Shown in pieces: positions 1 through 12,254 of a stretch of DNA of 64,000 nt. The translations under genes were made by a program, and so were the position numbers. Where the stretch lies: assembly GCF_000321225.1 (NCBI RefSeq), contig NW_004450581.1:1214565-1278564 (forward strand), read 5' to 3'. The notes below the pieces were generated by a model, which was given only the letters and a program-made list of their open reading frames with translations, ran no database searches and was not told where the DNA came from. The stretch comes from Odobenus rosmarus divergens (lineage: Eukaryota > Chordata > Mammalia > Carnivora > Odobenidae). How positions within the stretch are numbered: the first letter of the stretch is position 1; each line of letters begins with the position of its first letter.

Positions 1-1400
1 CCATTACATAAATCATAAAAAGCAGTTTTGCTACCCTAAAAATCCTCTGTGCTCTGTCTCGTCATCCCTCCCTCCCTCCCCCTAACCCCTGGCAACCACT
101 GATCTTTTTACTGTCTCCATAGTTTTGCCTTTTCCAGAATGTCATATGGTTGGAACCACATAATATATGGCCTTTTCAAATCAGCTTCATTTATGGTTCT
201 TCCATGTCTTTTCATGACTTGATAGCTCCTTTCTACTTAGCATTGAATTATATTCCATTGTCTGGATATACCACGGTTTATTTATCCATTCACCTACTGA
301 AGGACATTTTGGTTGCTTTCAAGTTTGGGAAAATATAAATAAAGCTGCTACAAATATCCATATGCAGATTTTTGTGTGGACATAGTTTTCAAATTCTTTT
401 GGTTAAACACCAAGGAGCATGATTGCTGGATGGTATGGTAAGAGTGTGTTTAAGTTTTTTGTCTTTTTTTTAAGATTTTATTTATTTATTTATTTGACAG
501 AGAGGGACACAGCGAGAGAAGGAACACAAGCAGGGGGAGTGGGAGAGGGAGAAGCAGGCTTCCTGTCGATCAGGGAGCCCGATGTGGGGCTCAATCCCAG
601 GACCCTGGGGTCATGACCTGAGCCAAAGGCAGACACCCAACGACTGAGGCACCCAGGTGCCCCAAGAGTATGTTTAGTTTTGTAAGAAACTGCTAAACTG
701 TCTTCCAAAGTGGCTGTGCCACTTTGCATTCCCACCAGCAATGCATGAGAGTTCCTTTTGCTCCATATCCTAATCAGCATTTAGTGGTGTCAGCATTCTG
801 AATTTTGGCTATTCTGATAGGTATGTAGTAGCATTTCCTTGTTGTTTACATTTGCATTTCTCTAATGACATAGGATGTGGAGCATCTTTTCATATGCTTA
901 TTTTCCACCTGTATACCTTCTTTGGTGAGGTGCCTGTTGAGATTTTTGGCCCATTTTTATATTAAGTTGTTAATTTTCTTACTATTCAGGTTTAAGAATT
1001 CTTTATATATTTTGGATAACAGTCCCCTATCAGGGGATGTCATTTTCAGATATTTTCTCTCAGTTTGTGGCTGGTCTTTTCATTCTCCTGACAGTGTCTT
1101 ACACAGAGCAGAATTTTTTTAATTTTAACAAAGTCTAGCTTATCAATTCTTTCTTTCACAGATCATGCCTTTGGTGTTGTATCTAAAAAGTTATTGCCAA
1201 TCCCAAGATCATCTTGATTTTCTCCTGTGGTATCTTCTATGTGTTCTATAGTTTTGCATTTTACTTTTGGGACTGTGATCCATTCTGAATTAATTTTTGT
1301 GAAGGGTGTTAAGGTTGGTGTCTAGATTCACTTTTTGGCATGTGGGTGTCCAGTTGTTCCAGCACCATTTTTGTGCCTGTGTGATAAGAACACTTAACAT
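1..1400 (-). mobile_element. Old L1 (ORF2 3' part and 3' UTR), antisense
   Basis: On the - strand this reads as the end of L1 ORF2, interrupted by a SINE at 471-664. The same L1 resumes at about 2185-2747 and 3264-3970, so it spans roughly 4 kb with four later insertions. Frames are broken. Confidence 0.82.
471..664 (-). mobile_element. CAN-SINE
   Basis: Antisense tRNA-Lys-derived SINE. Flanks AAGAGTGTGTTTAAGTTTT and AAGAGTATGTTTAGTTTTG are the target duplication. Confidence 0.93.
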
Positions 1401-2185
1401 GAGATCTACTCTGTTAAAAATTTTTTAAATGTACAATGCATTATTGCTGACTGTATAGGCACAGCTCTCTAGAGTTTATTCATCTTATTTGACTGAAACT
1501 TTATGCCCATTGATTAGTAACTCCCCATTTCCCTCTTACTCGAGCCCTGACAACCACCATTCCATTCTTTGAGTCTATGAATTTGACTATTTTGGATACC
1601 TCATATGAGTGGAATCATGCAGTATTTGTCTTTCTGTGACTGGATCATTTCACTTAGCGTATTGTCATCAAGTTTTATCCATGTTGTCGCATACTGCAGA
1701 ATTTCCTTCTTTTTAAACGTTGAATAGTAGTCCATTGTATGTATATACCACATTTTCTTTATTCATTAATTAATGGATGCTTAGGTCATTTCCATATCTT
1801 GCCTATTGTGAATACTGCTTCAATGAACATAGGAGTGCTTATATCTCTTTGAGATCCTGATTTCAATTTTTTTGGTATATAATCAGAAGTGGAATTGCTG
1901 GATCATATGATAATTCTATTTTTAGAATTTCTGAGGAACCCCAATACTGTTTTCCATAGTGGCTGCACCATTTTGCATTCCTACCATCAGTGTGCAAGTG
2001 TTCTACTATTTTCTCCATATCCTCACCAACACTTTTCTTTTGTTTGTTTAAGTTATCTCTACACCCAACGTAGGGCTTGAACTCATGACCCTGAGACCAA
2101 GAGTTACATGCTCCACAAACTGAGCCAGCCAGGTATTACCCCCCTCCTTTTTTTGATAATAGCTATCCTGACAAGTGTCAGCACC
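1400..2185 (-). mobile_element. Second L1 3' fragment nested in the first, antisense
   Basis: Repeats the same L1 landmarks a second time (first-strand end, then the TGGCTGCACCATTTTGCATT region at 1958-1979) before the outer L1 resumes, so one L1 lies inside another. A short SINE fragment lies at 2052-2146. Confidence 0.7.
2052..2146 (-). mobile_element. CAN-SINE fragment (short type)
   Basis: Only the tRNA-related part is present, diverged, in the nested L1. Confidence 0.78.
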
Positions 2186-2747
2186 TGTTGAAAAGATTAT
2201 CTTTGCCCCATTGTATTACATTTGCTCCTTTGTCAAAGATCAGTTGACTTGAGGCGCCTGGGTGGCTCAGTCAGTTGTGTCCAACTCTTGACTTTAGCTC
2301 AGGTCATGCTCTCAAGGTTGTGGGATCGAGCCTTGAGCCTCGAGCCACACTGGGCATTGAGCCTACTTATGATTCTCTCTCTCTCCCTCTCCTTCTGCCC
2401 CTCCCCCCGCTCTCTAAAAAAAAATCAGTTGGCTATATTTATGTGGGTATATTTCTGAGCTCTCTCTTCTGTGCTATTGATCTCTGTCTATTCTTTTGGC
2501 AATACCACACTGTCTTAAATACTGTAGTTTTACAGTAAGTTTTGAAGTTGGGTTGTATCAGTCCTCCTACTCTGTTCTCCTTCAATGGTGTGTTGGCTAC
2601 TGTGGGTCTTTTGCCTCTCCATTATACATTTTACAATCAGTTTGTTGATATCCATGAAATAACTTGCTGGGATTTCTTTGTTTGGTTTAGATATCAGGAT
2701 CAGAGTAATGCTGAACTCATAGAATATGTTGGGAAGTGTTCCTTCCT
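2185..2747 (-). mobile_element. Continuation of the outer antisense L1 ORF2
   Basis: L1 ORF2-type sequence on the - strand, interrupted by a SINE at 2252-2424 and ended by insertion of the LTR at 2748. Confidence 0.78.
2252..2424 (+). mobile_element. CAN-SINE
   Basis: Sense. Flanked by ATCAGTTGACT and ATCAGTTGGCT; lies in the outer L1. Confidence 0.92.
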
Positions 2748-3258
2748 TGTGGTAGGTGGAATTCTAAGATGACCCCCAAGATTCTCAGCCCCTGGTATAC
2801 ACATACCTTCTCCTACTTACTTAATTAAACATGAATCCAGTTACTGTTGTGAAGGGATTTCGAAGATGTAACTGTCCAAAATCCAAAGCACTAGAAGCAT
2901 TTGACACAGTTGCTGGCTCGAAGACCTGGAGGGCCACATGGCAAAGGATAGGGTGGCCTCTAGGAGATGAGAGCAGCCTCAGCTGATTGCCCACAAGAAA
3001 GTGGGATCCTCGGTCTCACAACTGCAAGGAACTCAATTTTGCCAACAAGAATGAGCTTGGAAACATTTTTCTCCAGAGCCTCCAGACAAGAATTTAGCAT
3101 GGCCAGCATCTTGATTGCAGCCTTGTTACACCCTGAGCAGAGAGCCCAGTCACGTCGTGCTGGACTTCTGACCTACAGAAACTGAAATAATAAATAAATA
3201 TTGATTGAAGCCATTAGGTTTATAGTAGTTTGTTATGCAGCAATAGAAAATTAATACG
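2748..3258 (+). mobile_element. Solo LTR, MaLR/ERVL class, inserted in L1
   Basis: Starts TGTGGTAGGTGGAATTCTAA and ends AATTAATACG. A 5-base duplication TTCCT flanks it (2743-2747 and 3259-3263), the length typical of ERVL/MaLR. It has an AATAATAAATAAATA poly(A) region near 3187. The exact subfamily name is not certain. Confidence 0.8.
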
Positions 3259-3263
3259 TTCCT

Positions 3264-3970
3264 CTTCTATCTCCTGGAAAGTTTGTGTACAATTGCTATT
3301 ATTTCCTCCCTGTTTGGTCAAATGGAATGGCCAGTGAAGCCATCTGGGCATGGAATTTTCTTTATGGAAACGAATGTTTTTAACTCTGAAATAAATCTCT
3401 TTAAAAACATATGGTTATTCAGGTTGTATTTTTTCTGGAGTGAGTTTGATAGCTTGTATCTTTTAAGGAATGTGTAGATTTTATCTAAATTCCCAAATTT
3501 GTGAGCATAAAACTCTTTATAACATCCTTTTCTTATTATCTCAATTTCTGTAGGATTTATAGTGTTGTCCCATATCTTATTCCTGATATTAGTCATTTGG
3601 GTCTTCTCTCTCTTTTTCCCTCCTCATTCTGGCTAGAGGTTTATCAATTTTATTGATCTTCTCAAAGAGCCAGCTTTTGGTTTCTTTGATTTTCTCTACT
3701 GTTTTTCTGTTTTCTACTTCAGTGATTCCTGCTCTTACCTTGTTATTTCCTTTCTTCTACTTATTTTGGGTTTAATTTCCTCATTTTATCATAATTTCTT
3801 AAACTGAGGTCATTGGTTTGAGACCATTCTTTTTTAATACATGCATTTAATGCTATATATTTCTTCCTAAGCATTGATTTTGCTGCATTCCATAAATTTT
3901 GATAAATTATAGTTTCATTTTAATTCCATTCAAAATACTTTCTAATTTTCATTATGATTTCTTCTTTGAT
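3264..3970 (-). mobile_element. Outer antisense L1, continued
   Basis: L1 ORF2 reverse transcriptase region on the - strand, with phrases typical of the gene (LKRYKLSNSLQ-like - strand frame at 3318-3596). Ends where the ERVL LTR begins. Confidence 0.78.
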
Positions 3971-3972
3971 CC

Positions 3973-4742
3973 CTGGTGTGCTGGTTGTCAATTTATTGCC
4001 TCTCAACTTCAAATTCACCCTTTCTGCCTGCTCTGTGACAATGGAGCATATTTTAACTATTTTTCCTTTGCCAGCTGACACTGAAGCTTTCTCAGTAGAG
4101 GGTGCTGGAGAGATACTGCAAGAGGAAAAGAGGCTTCCTTCCTGATTCCTGTGTGCTTGCTTGGCAGGCCCTTTCTGCATGGCTTTTTCTACATCAGACT
4201 CCTGCAGTGCTCACAATTTTTCCAGGGCCTGCTTCTTGCAGGGCATGGCGGCCAGTAGCGGCCAGTAGCACCCAGTGATCAGTAGCTTTTCCCTCCCCCT
4301 AGCACTTACCCTCAGGCACTTTGGTAACAAGCTGAGTGCTTCTGGATCCTGCAGCTTCCCCAGGGCCTGGCTCCTTCCGTGCACAGAGGCCAGCAGCACT
4401 CAGTGAATCCCACAGCAGGCAGATTTCTGGCAAGTTCCAGAGAAAAGATTTCCAGCAAGTTCTACCAGTGTGGCACCACAGTGAGTTCTCTGCCATTCAA
4501 TGAGCTACAGTCATGCCTCTCCAACAAAATCTGGATCTCAGCCCCAGAGCATTGTATCTCAGCCTAGAGATAGCAACTACTTCTTATATCTGCTATTCCT
4601 ATATTCTTTGGAGTTGTCTTTACATCTTCCTAGCCAACCTTTCATTATTCCAATCCCCTCTTACAGGTAATACCTTATATTAACTTTCCCTGTTACTGTG
4701 TATTACTGTGTCATTCCTCTGTCCAGGTAGGACTCAGGCTGA
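3973..4742 (+). mobile_element. ERVL-type LTR, copy A
   Basis: Shares a long alignable stretch with 13683-14395 (CTTTGCCAGCTGACACTGAA here, CTTTGCCAGATGGCACTGAA there). The sequence just after it (TTGTCACCAAGAGTGG, 4750-4765) resembles the decayed tRNA-Leu primer site of ERVL, so I read it as a 5' LTR. Confidence 0.65.
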
Positions 4743-5955
4743 TATAGAATTGTCACCAAGAGTGGTCCCAGGAAATAGACCTGCAGAGATGAGACTTTGG
4801 GTTTGGTTTGTTCACACCTCTGGGCTTGAGCACAGTCCTTGCCAGTGAGAAATGGATGCTTGTAATCCATGGCATACGGTGGCATCACAATTAATCAAAC
4901 TATGGTCGATTGTGTTGAAATGCCAACTGAAGCACATCCTTGGAAGCCTAAACGGCTGCTGCATTTGGCCATTATGGCAGTAATCATGGCTATAAAGACT
5001 GTGATGTGGGATGGATTATTTTGAGTGCACTGAGCACTTACAAAGAGAAAATGACAAGTTTAGGTCCATTAATTTCTCAGCTCAAGCCACAGTCTAAGAA
5101 CCAGAGAGCTTTCATGATGCCTAAAGGATGCTCTTATTTATTGTAGCTATAAGGCTAATGTTGCTGAAAATCAAGTACAATATTTAATTGTATGGGTTGT
5201 TGAATTGCAATGACAGTTGAATTCACAGTCTTGACAAGTTTCTCATGTGAAAGTTGGGGCACTGACTGGTAAAGAATGGGATCCTGAAACTTGGAATGGT
5301 AACATCAGTTTGGTTCCAGATGAAACTAACAATCTTAAACTACCAAGTCATCTGAGCCTCTCTTACTAATGGAAGTAGCTTGCCCTTCAGTGTCTGAGTC
5401 TAGCCTTTCTCTCCTTGAAAACACTGTAATAAACTCACCTGGTCCAGATGCCTTGAAAGCATATGACCATTCTCCTCAAGACCAAACACAACCACTACCT
5501 ATTGCTGATAGAACCAAAACTAAAGTCAAATCTTAGCACGTTCCAGGGGAACAAATGCACACTATGACTAAGGAAGAAACAGCTTATATACCTAAAGAAT
5601 TGTAAGACTTTGCTAATATATATTGGCAGAAACCTGGGAAATCTGCGCAGAGGCAGATTCTAAGGGTGTTCAATGAGGGAGGGCAAAATTCATCGATATG
5701 GGTACACTTACTAGAAATTCTGGATTTAATGTGTCAGTACATGCAGCTGAAGGTGGCTCTAAGAGCTTACTTTGTTGATTGGCTGAAACTGGAACTCATT
5801 TGTGGCCCACATTAATGAAACTGAGATGCCGCAGGTGCCCTGGCATGATATGGAAGAGGGAATCCAAAAGCTTAGGGTGATAGGAATGCTGGACAAGATT
5901 TATAATGTATGACCTGTACACAATCCCCAACCAAGTTCCATGAAAAGGATCAGAA
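4743..5955 (+). pseudogene. ERVL leader and gag remnant
   Basis: Primer-site-like sequence followed by heavily mutated gag-type sequence of the ERVL family. No open frame over 100 codons. The 3' part stops where MaLR internal sequence starts. Confidence 0.55.
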
Positions 5956-6345
5956 GACACCTCCTTCACATTAAGACATTAAGAAATCCATTAGTGAGAG
6001 GAGGACCTGCATCCTTGGAAGCTCTGTGGTTGTTTCCCTTTGCAGGCCAGGTATGACTTCAGGGGAAGAATGACCCTGATGGCAATCCAGAGATCATCAG
6101 GGCTGCCTCTCTGATCATAGGCCCAGAGTACAAGGACCCTGGGGACAGAGTGGTTTCAAAGGAGAACCCACCTCACATGGTGGTGGGTTCTGCTCCTCTA
6201 CTCAGCACCGAGCTCCCCACCTACCCCAGGTATAGCTCTGGCAGCCCAGGATGGCCTGGACTGCACCCAGCAGAGCCATGGGAACAAGGTGCCTCCACCC
6301 AGATTTCAATGGACCAGGCCTCTAGGCAAAGCTGCAGACTCAGGA

Positions 6346-6546
6346 GCGCCTGGGTGGCTCAGTCGGTTAAGTGTCTGCCTTCGGCTCAGGTCATGATCCC
6401 AGGGTCCTGGGATGGAGCCCCATGTCACGCTCCCTGCTCAGCGGGAGCCTGATTCTCCCTCCCCTCCCCACTTGTGCTCTCTCTCGCTATCTCTGTCACT
6501 GTCTCTCTCTCCCAAATAAATAAATAAAATCTTAAAAAAAAAAAAA
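6346..6546 (+). mobile_element. CAN-SINE
   Basis: Sense, with an exact 15-base duplication GCTGCAGACTCAGGA (6331-6345, 6547-6561). Little decay, so fairly young. Confidence 0.96.
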
Positions 6547-7051
6547 GCTGCAGACTCAGGACCCCAGCCAGGAAAGCCATGGGGTCCCAGCAGAGAACTG
6601 CCTGGGGGCCAGCTACCCAAAGCTTTAGGGGTCCAACCCATGCCCAGCAAAGCTGTGGAGTAAGCCTGTCACCATGTGCCTCTCTCCAGTGTGTCTGGAA
6701 GGCAAGACATCCACCCCAGTGGGCCTGGGGGACAGAGTGCCCAGCCAAAGAGGAATACTCTTGAGCCTTAAGGTCTAATGGAATTTGCCCCGTTGGATTT
6801 TGGACTTGCCTGGACCCTGTCACTCTTTCCTTCTCTCCTATTTCTCCCTTTTGGAATGGGAATGTCTACCCTATGTCTGTGCCAACATTATATTTTGAAA
6901 GTACATGACCTGTTGGGTTCATAGCTGGAGAGCAATTTGCCTCAGGATGAATCATACCTTGAGTCTCACTCATATCTGATTTTTTAATTCTGTTCAGTTA
7001 AGCCACTGTATAGTAAGGGTATTATATAAGTAAGTATATTAGGGTTTTTTT

Positions 7052-7229
7052 TGTTTTTTTTTTTAATGTTTTATTTATTTATTCATGAGAGAGAGAGAGA
7101 GGCAGAGGCAGAGGGAGAAGCAGCCTCCCCACCTAGCAGGGAGCCCGATGTGGGACTCGATCCCAGGATCCTGGGATCATGACCTGAGCTGAAGACAGAC
7201 GCTTAACCATCTGAGCCACCCAGTACCCC
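7052..7229 (-). mobile_element. CAN-SINE
   Basis: Antisense, GAGAGAGAGAGAGGCAGAGG variant of the body, distinct from the AGAGAGGGACACAGCGAGAG type dominant here. Confidence 0.9.
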
Positions 7230-7395
7230 TAAATCATTAGTTTTTAATGTAGTGTTCAATGATTCATTAGTTGCATTTGACACCCAGTGCTCATCACAAC
7301 ACGTGCCCTCCTCAATACCCATTACCCGGCCACCCCATCCCCCCACCCCACCCCCTCTGAAACCCTCAGTTTGTTCCCCAGAGTCCATAGTCTCT
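7229..7395 (-). mobile_element. Short carnivore L1 3' end fragment, antisense
   Basis: Contains the same CACCCAGTGCTCATCAC... block found in the longer antisense L1 at 52009-52876. Abuts the SINE at 7052. Confidence 0.7.
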
Positions 7396-7548
7396 CATGG
7401 TTCATATCTGATTTAGATAATATTTAGATGAGACTTTTAGATTTTAGAGTTGATGCTGGAACAAGTCAAGACTTTTGGGATTGTTGGGTTGGAATGAGTA
7501 TATTTTGTATGTGAGAAGGACATGAATTTTGGGGGGTCAGGGGTAGAA

Positions 7549-7914
7549 TGATATACCCTGAATGTATCCTCCAATTCATATGTTGAAACCTAACCCCCAG
7601 TGTGATGGTATTTGGAGGTGGGGCCTTTGGAAGGTGATTAGGTCACAAGGGTGGAGCCCTCAAGAATGGAATCAGTGCCCTTATGAAAAAGGCTCCAGAG
7701 AGATTTCTGCCCCTTCCACCATGTGAGGACACGGTAAGAAGACGGCCATCTATGAACGAGGAAGCACGTCTCAACAGACACCAAATCTGCAGGTGCCTTG
7801 ATCTTGGACTTCCCAGCCTCCAGAACTGTGAGAAGTAAATATTTCTTTTCTTTTTTTTAAATAAACCACTCAGTCTATTATACTCTGTTAGGGCTGCCTG
7901 AACACACTAAGACA
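7549..7914 (+). mobile_element. MST-type MaLR LTR, sense
   Basis: TGATATACCCTGAATGTATC ... CACTAAGACA, with the diagnostic CCACCATGTGAGGACACGGT and a poly(A) region near 7837-7865. Confidence 0.88.
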
Positions 7915-8780
7915 GGCTCCCTGTTTTCAATGGGGATGACAGATTCCCAGAGAAGCCGAGGCCAAGTGGCAACACTTAACTGCAAAAGACAAGGTGGGAA
8001 CATCTACCATGAAGGGTAGCATGAATGTATAGGCAAACTGATCATGATGTCCCTAGCTATGAAATAAATGAATAGCTTACTACAGTATTGCTAATCTACA
8101 TGATAAGAAAAGTTCTAGATCTAGTAACCAGAAATCTGACTCAAGTCATCATAGTGGAGAGTCAACCTCCTGCTGTTTCCAGTCTCAAGTCAATTCGCAG
8201 ACCCAGAGACCTTTGATTAAAGGGGAGGCCAGGTTCCCTTGAGGAAGGAACATGCATCATTGCTGCAAGAACATATTGCAAATCTTCTTCCAAACCTTCC
8301 CCAAAGGGACCTGTGGCCCTTTTAATAGAGTGAGTACCCACTGAGGAAAACGAAATACCCAGACTTTATGAGGATTCATAGGTACTGGCTCTGAATTGAC
8401 ACTAATTCCTGGGGACCCAAAATGCCACTGTGGCCCAACAGTCAAAGTGGGGGCTTTACTTTTACTTTACAAAGTGGTGGTCAGATGATAGAATTTTACC
8501 TCAGGTCTGATTCCCGTTGAGCCCAGGTGGTCTAGTAACCCACCTTGTGGTTATTTCCCCAGTTCTTAAATTTATTATTGGAATAAATATACTTAGAAAC
8601 TGGCATAATCCCCACATCAGTTTGCTGATAATAATGAGGGCCATTATGGTAAGAAGGGGCTAAGTGAAAGTGAACTTTTTCTCGCTTCAAAGTTAGTAAA
8701 CCAATGATAATGCAGAGATTAATGTTACCATAAAAGACTTTAAAAAGGAAATGTGGTGATAATTATCATGTTTCCCTTTA
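7915..8780 (+). pseudogene. ERVL gag-protease remnant
   Basis: Continues the ERVL internal sequence interrupted by the MaLR. Decayed gag end and protease region; all frames closed. Confidence 0.5.
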
Positions 8781-9033
8781 ACTCACCCGTTTGGCCTATG
8801 CAGAAGTCAGCTGAATCTTGGATAATGACTGCAGACTATCATAAATTCAATCAGGTGGTGATCCAGTTGTAGCTGCTGTTCCAGATACAGTGTATTTACT
8901 GGAACAATTCAATATAACTCCTGGAACTTGGTATGCAGGTATTGGCCTGGCTAATGACTTTTTCTCCATACTAAATTTCAAGGACTACCAGAAGCTATTT
9001 GCCTTAACTACCAAGAACACCAATATAACTTGG

Positions 9034-9139
9034 GGGCACCTGGCTGGCTTAGTTGGTAGAGCATGTGACTCTTGATCTCAAGGTTGTGAGTTCAAACCCC
9101 ATGTTGGGAGTAGAGCCTACTTAAAAAAAAAAAAAAAAA
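9034..9139 (+). mobile_element. CAN-SINE, short type
   Basis: Sense tRNA part followed directly by an A-tail. Flanks CCAATATAACTT and AACAGTATAACTT. Inserted in ERVL pol. Confidence 0.9.
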
Positions 9140-9344
9140 GATCAACAGTATAACTTCAAAATGTTGCCTCAGGGATACACCAAATCTCCTGGTCTCTGCC
9201 ATAATATAGTCTGCAGAGATCTTGATCATCTTGACACTCAACAAAACATCACACTGTGCTTCTATATTGATGAAAGGCTGATTCAATCTGGTGAAAAGGA
9301 AGTATCAAGTATCTTAGATGCCTTAGTAAGAATGACCCCAACAG

Positions 9345-9538
9345 AGCTCCATCCTGCCTTCTACTATGTGAGGTTACAGTAAGAAGAGAGCCGTCAGTGA
9401 GGAAGCAGACCCTTACCACACATCAGATCTGCCAATGCTGTGATCTTCGACTTCCAGCCTTCAGAAATGTGAGACATAAGTGTTTGTTGTTTATAAGTCA
9501 CCCAGTCTGTGATGTTTTGTTATAGTAGCCCAAACAGA
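9345..9538 (+). mobile_element. Truncated MaLR LTR tail
   Basis: 3' part of an MST/MLT1-type LTR (CTATGTGAGG ... CAAACAGACTTA). Flanked by near-identical 15-mers TTAGATGCCTTAGTA and TTAGATGCCTTGGTA. Confidence 0.75.
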
Positions 9539-10626
9539 CTTAGATGCCTTGGTAGGCTTCTTTGGATTTTGGAAGCAACATTTGAGTGTGCGACTTTGAA
9601 CCATCTACAGAGTTGCCCAAAAGGTTTCCAGTTTCCAATGGGACCAGAACTAGCTAAAGCTCTGCAGTTCAGACTTCAGTACAAGCTACTCTTCAACTGG
9701 GACCTTATGATCCAGCAGATCCATTGGCACTCGAAGTGTCTGTGACAAGTAAGAATGCTGGATGAAGGTTCTGGCAAGCACCGATGAGAGAATCACAGTG
9801 TAAGCTGTTAGGATTTTAGAGCAAGTCTGTACCCTCTTTTGCAGATAACTATTCTCCTTTTGAGAAATAGATTCTGGCTTACTACTGGACCTTGGCAGAG
9901 ACCAAACACCCAACTGTTAGGTATCAGGTAACCATACATCCTGAGAGTCCCACGTGGGTGAAAAAGACAAAAGTCTGACCCACATAGTCATATGGTTAGA
10001 CATGCATAGCAGCAATTTATTATCACATGAAAAAAAAACCAACTTGGGCAGGTCCAGAAGGTCCAAGTAAGTTATATGAGCAAGTGACTCAGACTCTTTT
10101 GACACCAAGTCCTGTAATATTGCCTCCTCTCCTTCAGTCCATGTCTATGGTATCATGGGGGCATTCCTTATGATGAGTTGACTGAAAAAGACAAGACTCA
10201 AGCCTGGTTTATATATGGGCCTGCATGATATGCTGATACCATTTGAAAGTGGAGATGTGCATTACAGCTCTACTCAGGGGTGACTCTGAAAGACAGTGGT
10301 GAAGGAAAATCTTCTCCAGTGAGCAGAACACAGAGTAGTATATTTCATTGTCTATTGCGTCTGGAGCGAGAAATAGCCAAAAGTATGGATCTACACTGAT
10401 GCATGTGATCAGGGAGTTGGAAGGAATAGTACTGGAATATTAGTGACCAAGAAGCTAGGAAGAGAGAGGTGGATGGACATCTGAATGGACACAGTGAAGA
10501 TATGTGTATCCCATGTGAATGCCCACCAAAAGGCATTTACTGCAGAGGAGACTCTTGGCTCTGTGGACATCACTCAGCTTCTTTCACCAGCCACCCCAGT
10601 GTTTGGTAAAAGAAACAATGGGCCCG

Positions 10627-10984
10627 TGTACTAGTCTTCTTAGGCTATAATAACAAAACACCATAGACTGGATAGCTTAAACAACAGAAATTTATTTCTC
10701 ACAGCTCTGGAGGCTGAGAAGTTCCAAAATCTGAGTGCAGGCAGATTTCATTCCTGTTGAAATCTCTCTCCATGCCTTGCAGACAGCCTTATTCTTGCTG
10801 TGTCCTCATATAACAGAGAGAGAAGGCTTTTTCATGTGTCTTTTAACAAGGGCACTGCTTCTACCATGAGGGCTCCACCCTCATGACCTGATTACCTTCC
10901 AAAGGCCCCATCTCCAAATACCATCACACTGTGGGTTAGGGTTCCAACATATAAATTTTGAGGGACCCAATTCAGTCCATAGCA
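10627..10984 (-). mobile_element. MaLR (MLT1/MST) solo LTR, antisense
   Basis: TGTACTAGTC ... CCATAGCA on + (the reverse of the canonical LTR). Flanked by GCCCG and GCCCA, a decayed 5-base duplication. Inserted in ERVL pol. Confidence 0.87.
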
Positions 10985-11698
10985 GCCCAGGAACAAAATG
11001 GTGGAGATGGAAACTATGCCTGGACTCAACAATATGGACTTCCCTTTACTGAGGATGGCTTGGTCAGGGCTGTTGCTGAATGCCTAACTGCCACCAAACA
11101 GAGATGAAAATCGAGTCCCTGATATGGCACTATTCCTTGCGGGGACCAACCTGATGGCAGGTTGATTATATTGGACCGCTTCCATCATGAAGTGGGACAG
11201 AGATTCATCTTTTATAGGAACAGACACATTTTCTAGATATGGTTTCCCTTTCCCACCCATAATGCTTGTGCCAACACCACCACTGGTGGACTCTTTTGCA
11301 CAGCATTGCATCTGATCCAGAAACTCATTTCACAACAAAGGAGGTGTAGCAATGGGTTCATGGCTATGGAAGTAACTGCTCTTACCACATACCACATCAT
11401 CTGGAAACAGCTGGCCTAATTGAAAGTTGGCATGGCTTTGAAGACTCAGTTATAATGCTAGTTAAGGAACAACACCCTGAAAGGATGGGATTCTGTTTTA
11501 TAGGATAGAGTATATACTTTGAATCAGAGACCATTATATGGTGCTAACTTCCCCCATACCCAGTTTAAATGGGCCCTGAAATCCAGGGGGAGGAGTAGGA
11601 ATGGCACCTCTTACTATTACACCTAATAACCCACTCACAGAATTTTTGCTTCCCATCATGGCAACTTTGAGCTCTGCTAGTTTGGAAATCTATGTCCC

Positions 11699-12234
11699 TG
11701 TGATGGTTAATTTTATGTGTCAACCTGGCTGAGGCATGGTGTGCCCAGATATTTGACTAAATATTCTTCTGGGTGTGCCTGTGAGAGTATTTCTGGATGA
11801 GATTAAGGTTTGAACTGGTAGACTGAGTAAAGTAGATTGCCTCCCCAGTGTAAGTGGGCCTCATCCAGTCCTTTGAAGGCCTGAATAGAACAAAAAGGCT
11901 GAGTAACAGAGAATTCACTCTTTCTCTGCCTGGCTGTCTTTAAACCAGGACATCAGTCTTCTCCTGCCTTCAGACTCAGATTCAGACTCAGACTCGAACT
12001 ACACCATTGGCTCTCCTGGTTCTCAGGCCTTTGGACTGGGACTGGAACTATACCATTCACTCTATATTCTATGTACTGTGTACTGTGTACTATATACTAC
12101 ACCATCTCTGCTGGCTACAGATCTCGGGACTTCTCACCCTCCCTAATCTCATGAGCCAACTCCTTGTAATTAATCTCTTTATATATAAGAATATCCTATT
12201 GGTTCCGTTTCTCTGAAGAACACTGACTAATACA
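11699..12234 (+). mobile_element. ERVL-class LTR, sense
   Basis: TGTGATGGTTAATTTTATGT ... GACTAATACA, about 536 bases, with internal reiteration of GACTCAGATTCAGACTCAGA near 11970 and of TGTACTGTGTAC near 12072. Followed within six bases by a primer site. Confidence 0.88.
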
Positions 12235-12239
12235 GATTT

Positions 12240-12254
12240 TGGTGCCAGGAGTGG
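12240..12254 (+). other. ERVL primer binding site (tRNA-Leu type)
   Basis: TGGTGCCAGGAGTGG lies five bases after the LTR. ERVL elements are named for a leucine-tRNA primer, and this matches that site, so the LTR before it acted as a 5' LTR. Confidence 0.8.

Larger units (their letters stand above)
5955..7548 (+). mobile_element. MaLR (MST/THE1-type) internal sequence
   Basis: Non-autonomous MaLR internal region leading into the LTR at 7549. A SINE sits at 6346-6546 with an exact duplication GCTGCAGACTCAGGA on both sides. A second SINE plus a short L1 3' piece lie at 7052-7395. Confidence 0.7.
8780..11698 (+). pseudogene. ERVL pol remnant (reverse transcriptase, RNase H, integrase)
   Basis: Reverse transcriptase similarity is clear from 8820 to 9330 (open pieces 8890-9075 and 9161-9382, with the PQGY and DLD motifs of the family). 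The catalytic aspartate box is altered (YIDER near 9262). Connection and RNase H follow, then integrase-like sequence 11000-11690. Insertions: SINE 9034-9139, MaLR fragment 9345-9538, antisense MaLR LTR 10627-10984. Confidence 0.78.

Noticed and set aside
9034..9139. tRNA-like genes in the SINEs
   Set aside because: The A- and B-box-like heads are SINE promoters; none has a full cloverleaf with mature ends.
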